This document shows, one piece after another, positions 17,904 through 25,258 of a stretch of 64,000 nt of DNA. The notes beneath the pieces were generated by a model that was not told where the DNA came from, did no database searches, and saw nothing but the letters and a program-made list of their open reading frames with translations. Source of the stretch: Mucilaginibacter terrae (GTDB lineage: Bacteria > Bacteroidota > Bacteroidia > Sphingobacteriales > Sphingobacteriaceae); assembly GCF_031951985.1 (NCBI RefSeq), contig NZ_JAVLVU010000001.1, forward strand, positions 2,542,001-2,606,000, written 5' to 3'. The position numbers were made by a program, and so were the translations under genes. Numbering within the stretch: the stretch's first letter is position 1; every line of letters starts with the position of its first letter.

Positions 17904-18875
17904 TTATTTGTTGCGCTCGGTGGTATATCTTACCAGTTGCTCTAAGCCGGTACGCGCCTCACCGGGTGGGAAGGTATTTAAAATATCAAATGCGTCGTTC
18001 TGAAACTTCTGCATCTGACTTTCGGCGTATTGCAAACCACCGTTTTGCTTTACAAAGGTGATGATCTGGCCAATTTTCTCGGGGTCGTCTTTATGGTTCT
18101 TAACCAAACTGATGATACGCTTACGCTCTGAAGATGAAACCTTATTGAGCGCATAAATAAGCGGCAGGGTAACTTTCTTTTCTTTAATATCGATGCCTAA
18201 AGGCTTGCCTACATCATCGGTACCAAAATCAAACATATCGTCCTTAATCTGAAAGGCGATACCTATTTTTTCGCCAAAGAGGCGCATCTTTTCAATAGTT
18301 TCGGCATCGGCCCCGGCAGATGATGCCCCGCTTGCGCAGCATGAAGCAATTAACGAAGCCGTTTTCTGGCGTATAACTTCGTAGTAAATCCCTTCGTCGG
18401 TATTAGTTTTACGGGCTTTTTCTACCTGCAGTAATTCACCCTCACTCATTTGCTTTACCGCGTTGGAGAGTATTTTAAGCAAATCAAAATCATTATGGTC
18501 TAACGACAATAGCATGCCCTTGGTAAGCAAATAATCGCCCACCAGAACGGCTATCTTGTTTTTCCATAAAGCATTAATAGAAAAAAAGCCACGACGCTGG
18601 TAAGAGTTATCAACCACGTCATCATGCACGAGCGATGCTGTGTGTACCAGTTCAACCAAGGCTGCCCCGCGATAGGTAGACTCGTTTATACCTCCACACA
18701 AACTGGCGGCAAAAAACACAAACATCGGGCGTATTTGCTTGCCTTTGCGCTTTACAATGTAATGCGTAATCCTGTCGAGCAGCGGTACCGAGCTTTGCAT
18801 CGAAGCCTTAAACTTCTCCTCAAAAACATCGATTTCGGCGGCGATGGGTTTTTTAATCTCGTTAAGGCTCAGCAT
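17904..18875 (-). CDS. Long-chain polyprenyl diphosphate synthase
   Basis: 323 residues. The first Asp-rich motif DDVVD is at 85-89 and the second, FQIKDDMFDF, in the C-terminal half; KGKQIRP near residue 45 binds IPP. The residue five before the first motif is alanine and the next serine, small side chains that allow long products. The likely role is making the menaquinone side chain (hepta- to octaprenyl). The gene has its own consensus promoter and appears monocistronic. Confidence 0.9.
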   Translation of the reverse strand: MLSLNEIKKPIAAEIDVFEEKFKASMQSSVPLLDRITHYIVKRKGKQIRPMFVFFAASLCGGINESTYRGAALVELVHTASLVHDDVVDNSYQRRGFFSINALWKNKIAVLVGDYLLTKGMLLSLDHNDFDLLKILSNAVKQMSEGELLQVEKARKTNTDEGIYYEVIRQKTASLIASCCASGASSAGADAETIEKMRLFGEKIGIAFQIKDDMFDFGTDDVGKPLGIDIKEKKVTLPLIYALNKVSSSERKRIISLVKNHKDDPEKIGQIITFVKQNGGLQYAESQMQKFQNDAFDILNTFPPGEARTGLEQLVRYTTERNK

Positions 18876-18906
18876 CGAAAAACTTAGAAACCTGTTAATT
18901 TACCTA

Positions 18907-18938
18907 CAAAATTACCCTAAAGGGCAAGTAGCCGCAAA
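18907..18938 (-). promoter_or_regulatory. Bacteroidota-type promoter of the polyprenyl synthase gene
   Basis: On the minus strand TTTG (18935-18938), a 20-base spacer, then TAATTTTG (18907-18914): both elements fit the consensus exactly. The box lies about 32 bases before the ATG at 18875. Confidence 0.7.
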
Positions 18939-19082
18939 CATACTAAAATAATTTAAGTGACTGTTTGCCATCATTTATTTTAAGCCTGCGGTTTAAACCA
19001 AATTAGTTGCGTCTTGTCATATATGTGTTTCCTGATGGTTGCAGGATATGAGTGTAGGATTTATTTAGTTGAAGTTTTGCTT

Positions 19083-19115
19083 GCGAAGCCCCGTTAACCG
19101 GGGCTTCGCTTTTTT
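19083..19115 (+). terminator. Orphan strong terminator hairpin
   Basis: A perfect 11-bp stem (19083-19093 with 19099-19109), a 5-base loop and six T. No gene on the plus strand ends nearby: upstream on this strand there is only the 200-base region after the divergent polyprenyl synthase start. It may end a small untranslated RNA or insulate the tRNA genes. Confidence 0.8.
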
Positions 19116-19147
19116 ATTGCTTATACCCTATCATTACCTTACATTTG
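19116..19147 (+). promoter_or_regulatory. Promoter of the tRNA-Ser pair
   Basis: ATTG (19116-19119), 20 bases, then TACATTTG (19140-19147), a perfect -7 box. The expected start falls about 10 bases before the first tRNA. It follows directly on the orphan terminator. Confidence 0.7.
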
Positions 19148-19163
19148 CAAACATTTTTTTACC

Positions 19164-19251
19164 GGAGAGGTGTCTGAGTGGTCGAAAGAGCACGCCTGGA
19201 AAGTGTGTATACGCCAAAAGTGTATCGAGGGTTCGAATCCCTCCCTCTCCG
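19164..19251 (+). tRNA. tRNA-Ser (anticodon GGA)
   Basis: 88 bases. The acceptor stem GGAGAGG pairs with CCTCTCC and the discriminator is G. The anticodon stem CACGC/GTGTG holds the loop CTGGAAA, giving anticodon GGA for UCC/UCU codons. The long variable arm expected of a class II tRNA is present, as is the T-arm GGGTTCGAATCCC. CCA is not encoded. Confidence 0.93.
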
Positions 19252-19314
19252 CAAAAAGAATAAAAACCTGGCTTAAGCAGGTTTGTTTTACAGGGGCTTT
19301 ACGCCCACATATAC

Positions 19315-19401
19315 GGAGAGGTGTCAGAGTGATCGAATGTGCCTGATTCGAAATCAGGTGTACTGTTAAAGGTACCGGGGGTTTGAATCCCTCCCTCTCC
19401 G
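19315..19401 (+). tRNA. tRNA-Ser (anticodon CGA)
   Basis: 87 bases. The same acceptor stem as its neighbour. The anticodon stem CCTGA/TCAGG holds the loop TTCGAAA, giving anticodon CGA for UCG codons. A long variable arm (TGTACTGTTAAAGGTACCG) is seen. It lies 63 bases after tRNA-Ser(GGA) and is probably co-transcribed with it. Part of its 3' end recurs at 23953-23978. Confidence 0.92.
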
Positions 19402-19423
19402 CTGATTTTCAATTTTTAAATAT

Positions 19424-19463
19424 AAAAGCCTGAATTCTTGATAATTGCAGGCTTTTAATTTTT
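19424..19463 (+). terminator. Probable terminator of the tRNA-Ser pair
   Basis: AAAAGCCTG (19424-19432) pairs with CAGGCTTTT (19448-19456), followed by a T-rich tail. The remaining bases up to the next gene at 19772 show no ORF, RNA or clear repeat. Confidence 0.65.
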
Positions 19464-19771
19464 CCGTTTGTCCCGTCCTCAAATAATTTCACAGATAAAA
19501 GAACAAAAAGTTAAGCTGTTTTGAGAATCAGTGTTCAAGGCATCATATGCCCACTTTACATTGACAATGCCGCGATTGTGGTGCCAACCTGCTGGTACGC
19601 TAACTACAGTTCCCATTGTCATAGTCATCAGGAACCAGCTGTGTAACAGCACTTAATTAAAAAATAAATCCAACTATTTATTGCGGGTGCTGTTGTAACT
19701 TTAAGTATGTTAGCTCATTGCAACTCATTCTTACAGGTATTTCTTTTTAAAGCACAATTGTAACCCTGCCT

Positions 19772-20881
19772 ATGAAACCGAATCCATTCAACAGAAGAGA
19801 CTTCTTAAAAACATTGTCGTACGGTGCCGGGGCACTCACTTTAGCTTCCGCTTTTGGCTCAATACAAGCAATGGCATTGCCCCAGGGTAAAAAATTAGGC
19901 ATTGCACTGGTTGGCCTTGGCGGTTATGCCGGCGGACAATTAGCCCCCGCCTTGCAGGAAACCAAACATTGTTACCTGGCAGGTATAGTAACCGGTACAC
20001 CATCAAAGGCTGATGAATGGTCTAAAAAATATAATATACCTGGTAAGAATATTTATAACTATCAAAACTTCGACGAGATAGCAAAGAATAAGGATATAGA
20101 CATTGTTTACGTGGTGCTGCCCGTATCAATGCATATGGAGTATACTATCCGTGCGGCTAAAGCCGGTAAGCATGTTATCTGTGAAAAGCCAATGGCATTA
20201 AACGCTGCCGATTGCGTGGAAATGATAGCAGCCTGTAAAAAGGCAAACAGGCTGTTATCTATAGGCTACCGTTTGCACTTTGAGCCGCATACCCAGGAGA
20301 TCATGCGCCTGGGTCGCGAAAAGGTTTACGGCAAGGTTACAGGTGTTGACACAGCCAACGGGTTCAAATATAACGGTGATCCGAATGCATGGCGGTTAAA
20401 GAAGGCTTTAGCAGGGGGCGGAGCTTTAATGGATATGGGTGTGTACTCCATACAGGGGTCGCGGTATAGTACAGGATTGGAGCCCTTATATGTAAAAGCT
20501 ACTGAGCAAAAAACCAATAACGACCTGTTTAAGGAAGTGGACGAAACTATATTCTGGGATTTGGAATTTCCGGGTGGATTGATGACTAAAGGAAAATCGA
20601 GCTATAATAACAACTGGGGTTACCTGAATGTAACAGCCGAAAAAGGACAGTATGGCCTTAAACCCGCTTTCAGTTATGGGGGCATACAAGGCTTTACGCC
20701 GCAAGGGGCCATGAACTTTCCGCAAATAAATCAGCAGGCTTTTCAAATGGACGACTTTGCCCAATGCGTACTGCAAAAAAAGCAAAGCCGCGTTTCGGGT
20801 GAAGAGGGTTTAAGAGACATGAAGGTTGTTGATGCCATTTACCGCAGCATTGCATCAGGCAAAAAGGAAAAAATTATATAA
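19772..20881 (+). CDS. Gfo/Idh/MocA family oxidoreductase, Tat-exported
   Basis: 369 residues. The N terminus has a twin-arginine signal (NRRDFLKTLSYGAGALTLASA). A Rossmann NAD(P)-binding fold follows (IALVGLGGYAGG, about residue 45) with the family motif VICEKPMALN. The GFO_IDH_MocA C-terminal domain follows. It resembles glucose-fructose oxidoreductase, a periplasmic enzyme with tightly bound NADP. The sugar substrate is unknown. No adjacent partner gene. Confidence 0.85.
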   Translation: MKPNPFNRRDFLKTLSYGAGALTLASAFGSIQAMALPQGKKLGIALVGLGGYAGGQLAPALQETKHCYLAGIVTGTPSKADEWSKKYNIPGKNIYNYQNFDEIAKNKDIDIVYVVLPVSMHMEYTIRAAKAGKHVICEKPMALNAADCVEMIAACKKANRLLSIGYRLHFEPHTQEIMRLGREKVYGKVTGVDTANGFKYNGDPNAWRLKKALAGGGALMDMGVYSIQGSRYSTGLEPLYVKATEQKTNNDLFKEVDETIFWDLEFPGGLMTKGKSSYNNNWGYLNVTAEKGQYGLKPAFSYGGIQGFTPQGAMNFPQINQQAFQMDDFAQCVLQKKQSRVSGEEGLRDMKVVDAIYRSIASGKKEKII

Positions 20882-21097
20882 TTAAAGATCAAAAACTCTA
20901 AAAGCAAACTTAAGTAACAACCTTTCATAAGCTAAATGCCGGCCTGTTGATCAGTGGAAAATTCTCTTCTGAAAGCCTGTGGGGTTGTTTTCACTTGAAT
21001 AAACCTTAACAACTTTAAATAAATATTAAATTATTTAAATAAAGGGAAAATATATCAATGTATTTACTTACCTTGCACACTTATTAATAACAATATA

Positions 21098-21289
21098 ATG
21101 CAACAAGGAACAGTAAAATTTTTTAATGAAACAAAAGGTTTCGGATTTATCACACCAAACAATGGTGGTAGCGAGATCTTCGTTCATTCTACAGGTCTGA
21201 TCGACAATATTCGCGAGAATAGCGTGGTTAGCTACGATGTAGAAGAAGGCCGTAAAGGTCCTAACGCAGTTAATGTTAAAATAGCTTAA
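21098..21289 (+). CDS. Cold-shock domain protein
   Basis: 63 residues, the length of a single cold-shock domain. RNP1 is KGFGFITP and RNP2 is EIFVHST. It binds single-stranded RNA or DNA as a chaperone. The 216 bases upstream are very A/T-rich with no gene, compatible with a long 5' leader as known for cold-shock mRNAs. A strong terminator follows. Confidence 0.95.
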   Translation: MQQGTVKFFNETKGFGFITPNNGGSEIFVHSTGLIDNIRENSVVSYDVEEGRKGPNAVNVKIA

Positions 21290-21308
21290 TACACTATATA
21301 ATCATTTT

Positions 21309-21344
21309 AAAGCATCCTCCATTTGGGGGATGCTTTTTTTTTAT
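21309..21344 (+). terminator. Terminator of the cold-shock gene
   Basis: A 12-bp stem with one G-T pair (21309-21320 with 21325-21336), a 4-base loop ATTT and a run of T. The 270 bases after it, up to the next gene at 21618, show nothing recognisable. Confidence 0.85.
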
Positions 21345-21617
21345 ACTTATGCGGGTAAAACTCCCATGTTCTTTGTGAAGAGCTTGAACAGAAAAGCTCC
21401 GAAAAAAAAACATCTATATAATAGGGAAAAGCCCTGTCAATTTCCTTGTTGAATTCAAAGGGTTCATTTTTGCCAAGCGGCCTCAAATGCAGTAAAGCAT
21501 TTTTACCCTATCAATAAAGCCCTTTTAATATAAAAGAAAATCATAAAGACCCCGTTTAAGTATAACACGGACTAAGAGATATAGTTGCCATAGTTTCTAA
21601 AGCTAATTAATTATAAT

Positions 21618-23171
21618 ATGGATAAACCAATTAGGAGCGAAGACCTTAAAATAGAATTACGTACACTTACCAAAGACGATTACCTGGGCTTAAAATCTTC
21701 AATGATGGAAGCTTACTCAGAATGGGCGGGTGCCTCTTTTTGGGGTGAAACTCATATTAATAAGTTACTGGAGTTGTTCCCCGAAGGACAGATCTGTATA
21801 CTGGTTAACGGTGCCATTGCAGGTTGCGCTTTGTCATTGATAGTTAATTATGACAATTTTGGTGATAATCATACCTACGGGCAGATCACCGGCAATTATA
21901 CCTTCTCTACACATGACGATAAAGGCGATGTGTTATATGGAATTGATTTTTTTGTGCATCCGGATTACCGGGGTATGCGCATAGGCCGAAGGCTGTATGA
22001 TGCACGAAAAGAAATATGTGAGCGACATAACCTCAGGGCAATTATAGCCGGTGGCCGTATACCAAAATATAAAGATTATGCTGACCAACTGACACCAAAA
22101 GCCTACCTGGAAAAGGTGAAGGGTAAAGAAATACATGATCCTACATTATCTTTTCAGTTAGCTAATGACTTTCACGTTCGTAAGATACTCAAAGGTTATC
22201 TGCCGGGCGATACGCAATCGTTGGAGTATGCTTCACTGCTGGAATGGAATAACATCTATTACAATGAAGTTGCGGCGCATATCAATTCTAAAAAATCGGT
22301 TATTCGTTTAGGTTTGGTACAATGGCAAATGCGGCCATTCCCTAACATGGAATCATTGTGCGAGCAGATCGAATTTTTTGTAGACGCCATTAGCGATTAC
22401 CAAAGTGACTTCGTATTGTTCCCTGAACTATTTAACGCGCCCCTTATGACCGCTTATAACCATATGAGTGGTGCGGAAGCCATGCGCGAGATCTCTAACT
22501 TTACGATACCCCTGCGTGATAAGTTTGTAGAATACGCGATCAGTTATAACATTAATATCATAACCGGCAGCATGCCTTACCTGGAAAACGGTGTACTGCA
22601 AAATGTAGGATATCTTTGTCGCCGGGATGGCTCGTATGAAATTTATCGCAAAATTCATTTAACCCCAGCGGAGCAAAGTGCCTGGGGTATGGTAGGCGGC
22701 GACCAAATTGCAACCTACGATACAGATTGCGGCAAAATTGGCATCCTGATCTGTTATGACGTAGAATTCCCCGAACTGCCACGCTTGTTGGCCGAACAGG
22801 GCATGCAAATCTTATTCGTGCCTTTTATGACCGATACACAAAACGGTTATACCCGCGTAAGGAGTTGCGCACAGGCACGTGCAATTGAAAACGAATGTTA
22901 TGTAGCTATTGCAGGTAGTGTGGGCAATTTGCCGAAGGTGCATAATATGGATATTCAGTACGCCCAATCTGCTGTTTTCACCCCATCTGATTTTTCTTTC
23001 CCAACTAACGGAATCAAGGCAGAGGCTACTCCAAATACGGAAACTACGCTTATAGCAGATGTCGACGTAGATCTATTGAAGGAACTACACAATTTTGGAT
23101 CGGTTAGAAACCTGAAAGACCGCAGATTGGATATCTATAAGATTACCAATAAAAGCAAAAAACAAGTTTAA
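21618..23171 (+). CDS. GNAT acetyltransferase fused to carbon-nitrogen hydrolase
   Basis: 517 residues. Residues 1-220 are a GNAT domain with the acetyl-CoA loop PDYRGMRIGRRLY. Residues 230-510 are a nitrilase-superfamily amidohydrolase with the complete triad: Glu270 (LFPELF), Lys345 (YRKIHLTP) and Cys379 (LICYDVEFPE). This fused form is known in many bacteria, but its substrate is not established; an amide-forming/hydrolysing pair acting on an amine is a reasonable guess. Two small genes follow closely (23182 and 23316) and probably share its mRNA. Confidence 0.88.
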   Translation: MDKPIRSEDLKIELRTLTKDDYLGLKSSMMEAYSEWAGASFWGETHINKLLELFPEGQICILVNGAIAGCALSLIVNYDNFGDNHTYGQITGNYTFSTHDDKGDVLYGIDFFVHPDYRGMRIGRRLYDARKEICERHNLRAIIAGGRIPKYKDYADQLTPKAYLEKVKGKEIHDPTLSFQLANDFHVRKILKGYLPGDTQSLEYASLLEWNNIYYNEVAAHINSKKSVIRLGLVQWQMRPFPNMESLCEQIEFFVDAISDYQSDFVLFPELFNAPLMTAYNHMSGAEAMREISNFTIPLRDKFVEYAISYNINIITGSMPYLENGVLQNVGYLCRRDGSYEIYRKIHLTPAEQSAWGMVGGDQIATYDTDCGKIGILICYDVEFPELPRLLAEQGMQILFVPFMTDTQNGYTRVRSCAQARAIENECYVAIAGSVGNLPKVHNMDIQYAQSAVFTPSDFSFPTNGIKAEATPNTETTLIADVDVDLLKELHNFGSVRNLKDRRLDIYKITNKSKKQV

Positions 23172-23181
23172 TAAGAATGAT

Positions 23182-23316
23182 ATGAGTAAAGATAAAGGAA
23201 GCAAAAACATCAAAAAAGCTCCGGCGGAGGGTGGTAGTAAAAAATCTACCTCGGATTATCAGGCTGGAAAAAAAAGTGCATCTAAAGATGACGTGGGTGT
23301 CAATAAAAAGAAATAA
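23182..23316 (+). CDS. Small lysine/serine-rich protein
   Basis: 44 residues, starting MSKDKGSKNIKKAPAEGG and ending GVNKKK. It is highly basic with low complexity and is probably disordered. It starts 10 bases after the GNAT-nitrilase stop. Its stop TAA overlaps the next ATG (TAATG), indicating translational coupling. No function known; binding nucleic acid is possible given the charge but not shown. Confidence 0.6.
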   Translation: MSKDKGSKNIKKAPAEGGSKKSTSDYQAGKKSASKDDVGVNKKK

Positions 23317-23645
23317 TGATGGATAACAATAAACAAACAGCCAGCTACAAAGCCAGCGAATATATTTACGATCTGGAAAATTCTGCTTTAGAGAACGGGT
23401 TTAAACCCGACGAAGCTTGGGACGTACAAATAGCAACAGCCGCTGAGAAAAACGCATTTGAAAAACAGTATTATCCCACACTCTCTACAAGAATACAACC
23501 TGAGATTTTAAACGAAACATTTGCCTTGGTTAAGGCGCAATTGAACCAAGTAATTAAGATAAAAAACTCGATACAGGATCGTTTTGCACCCGAGCCGATT
23601 TATGAGTACTTGGTTGCATTTAACTCAGCACGTGTAAGACGCTAA
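23316..23645 (+). CDS. Hypothetical protein
   Basis: 109 residues (or 108 from the second ATG), mostly helical by eye, with no signal peptide or membrane segment. Its start overlaps the stop of the 44-residue gene, so it is the third gene of the GNAT-nitrilase unit. I do not recognise the family. Confidence 0.65.
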   Translation: MMDNNKQTASYKASEYIYDLENSALENGFKPDEAWDVQIATAAEKNAFEKQYYPTLSTRIQPEILNETFALVKAQLNQVIKIKNSIQDRFAPEPIYEYLVAFNSARVRR

Positions 23646-23714
23646 TGCTAAGTTGAAGCGCACAGTGATACAGAATATTCTATAAAATTATTAGCGTAAT
23701 ACGTACAACAAATT

Positions 23715-23847
23715 AATAAAGAGGTTGTCTCATTGAAGTCGATAACAGCCCCTTTCTTGTTTGATTTATTCGGGTAGGTGGCTGAGATAGTTTTCGTATA
23801 TCCAAATCTCAGAGCCTCAGTTTTACTTATGAGACAGCCTCTTTATT
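23715..23847. mobile_element. MITE-like element with 19-bp terminal inverted repeats
   Basis: The ends 23715-23733 and 23829-23847 are inverted repeats with one mismatch, reading AATAAAGAGGYTGTCTCAT inward. The 133-base element has no coding capacity. Such GAGGCTGTCTCA ends are found on insertion sequences, so this is probably a non-autonomous derivative or a deletion remnant. No clear target duplication is visible. Confidence 0.65.
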
Positions 23848-23952
23848 TTAAAACGGCTAAATTGAGTTTTAAAGCCGGCTTATTGTTATCCGGCAAATAT
23901 ATCCGGAATTCCGCTCCTTTATCTAATACACTTTTAAGCACGATATTTAAAG

Positions 23953-23978
23953 GGGTTACAAATCCCTCCCTCTACGCT
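23953..23978 (+). other. tRNA-Ser 3'-end fragment (possible att site)
   Basis: The sequence GGGGTTACAAATCCCTCCCT continuing to CTACGCT copies the T-arm and acceptor 3' side of tRNA-Ser(CGA), where 17 of the last 18 bases agree. No acceptor 5' half lies at the proper distance upstream, so it is not a tRNA gene. A hairpin with T-rich tail follows at 24000-24035, as it does after the real tRNA. Confidence 0.5.
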
Positions 23979-23999
23979 AATTCCCATCCCAAAAAACTG

Positions 24000-24037
24000 A
24001 AAGCCCGTATTTCACATGGAAACGGGTCTTTTCATTT
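24000..24037 (+). terminator. Terminator-like hairpin after the tRNA fragment
   Basis: AAGCCCGT (24001-24008) pairs with ACGGGTCTT (24022-24030) with one bulge, followed by a T-rich tract. It has no intact gene upstream; it may be the original terminator of a displaced tRNA-Ser end. Confidence 0.5.
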
Positions 24038-24172
24038 TTATCAGCTGTAGTATATAACAATTCGTAAGTTTTTTGTTGCGCTTTTAAAAAGTAACAGCCT
24101 GTAATGGTAAAATATTACTCCTTATGTGGACATTTCAATTTTACTCTTCTTTTGAAGGCAAATTCCTTGTTC

Positions 24173-25111
24173 TTACAAACGGTTAATACCTTCAATCAAA
24201 CTACGGGTATCTTGTTGAACAGATCTTACGCTTGCTTGCAGTTGATTATGCATATCGGCCAAATGCTGCACATCTTCTTCAGAAAAATCGCCTCCATTTT
24301 TAAAGAATCTGAGTTCATCATTAGCTTCGATTTTGCCACTGAAAACAAATAGCACCCATCTCTTTTTCAATGTTTGCAACAATGATGATTCGCCGCTATT
24401 ACTGAAAGCCTTATCCGTCATAACGCGCCATAAAGCCGGGGGAAATGAATTATCGGCATTGTTTTCATTCCATACGTTTGTTAACAAGCCTTTTCCAGTT
24501 TGCAATTTGGTCTTTTTACCTTTTGGATTAAGTAGCATAAATCCCAATGCGGCACCTGCCACACCACCGCCTATATTAACACCTTTATCTACCTTGTCGT
24601 TCTTTATAAATGCCGTGGAAACAGAGACAGCTGCAGCCGTTAATATAGAGGCCACTGTTAAGCGAACCGTTGTATGACCATTCTTTTCACCCAAATATCT
24701 TGTTAATTGCTCAAACCGTTCTCCGTTACAATCTAATTCAGCAACTATGGCTTCCATTTGAGTATTAAAGAGTAATATCTTTTCAATGAGTTGTTGTTTA
24801 GTTGCAAGTCTATCAACTAAAGAAGAGCTACTTAAATAACTGACCAGTGTTTTATTGAGTCCAAGGTGAGATGCCATTTTAAGGTCGTGCAAATTTAACT
24901 TTGCACGAATCAGGGCATCGGTAGAATAATCCTCTTTTAAGCTTAAAGTGTCATCTTGCTGGTATTTTATCGCCGGCACACAGTAATCATTTTTCAATGC
25001 GGCAATCTTTGAAGTTTCATTTAGCGTAGAGCAGGAAGAAAAACATCCTGCCATTACTACAAGTACAGCTGGCAACCATGCCATAAAACAAATATCAGAT
25101 CGAAACTTCAT
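24173..25111 (-). CDS. Putative lipoprotein of unknown function
   Basis: 312 residues from the ATG at 25109-25111. A long signal peptide ends in a lipobox-like region (VVMAGCFSSCSTLNE). The middle carries a helical stretch and a hydrophobic, glycine-rich segment (GVNIGGGVAGAALGFMLLNP), which could cross or sit in a membrane. The C terminus is helical (ADMHNQLQASVRSVQQDTRS). I do not recognise the family. Monocistronic; 108 bases separate it from the carbohydrate cluster. Confidence 0.6.
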   Translation of the reverse strand: MKFRSDICFMAWLPAVLVVMAGCFSSCSTLNETSKIAALKNDYCVPAIKYQQDDTLSLKEDYSTDALIRAKLNLHDLKMASHLGLNKTLVSYLSSSSLVDRLATKQQLIEKILLFNTQMEAIVAELDCNGERFEQLTRYLGEKNGHTTVRLTVASILTAAAVSVSTAFIKNDKVDKGVNIGGGVAGAALGFMLLNPKGKKTKLQTGKGLLTNVWNENNADNSFPPALWRVMTDKAFSNSGESSLLQTLKKRWVLFVFSGKIEANDELRFFKNGGDFSEEDVQHLADMHNQLQASVRSVQQDTRSLIEGINRL

Positions 25112-25258
25112 TGCTGATAAAATCTGTAAATACAAATAAATATACGGCAAATAAAATTACAGCGGGTACCTTAACGTTATTAACTATATCCCTCTTTTTA
25201 GTATCATACCTATAAGCGTCATCGGTTTACGTAAATGCTTGCGGCTTAAGCCTGCTTA

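Noticed and set aside
19069..19263. Open frame of 64 codons across the first tRNA-Ser
   Set aside because: It reads through an orphan terminator and the tRNA gene; no protein features.
23890..23978. Third tRNA-Ser gene
   Set aside because: Only the last ~26 bases match; acceptor 5' half, anticodon arm and D-arm are missing.
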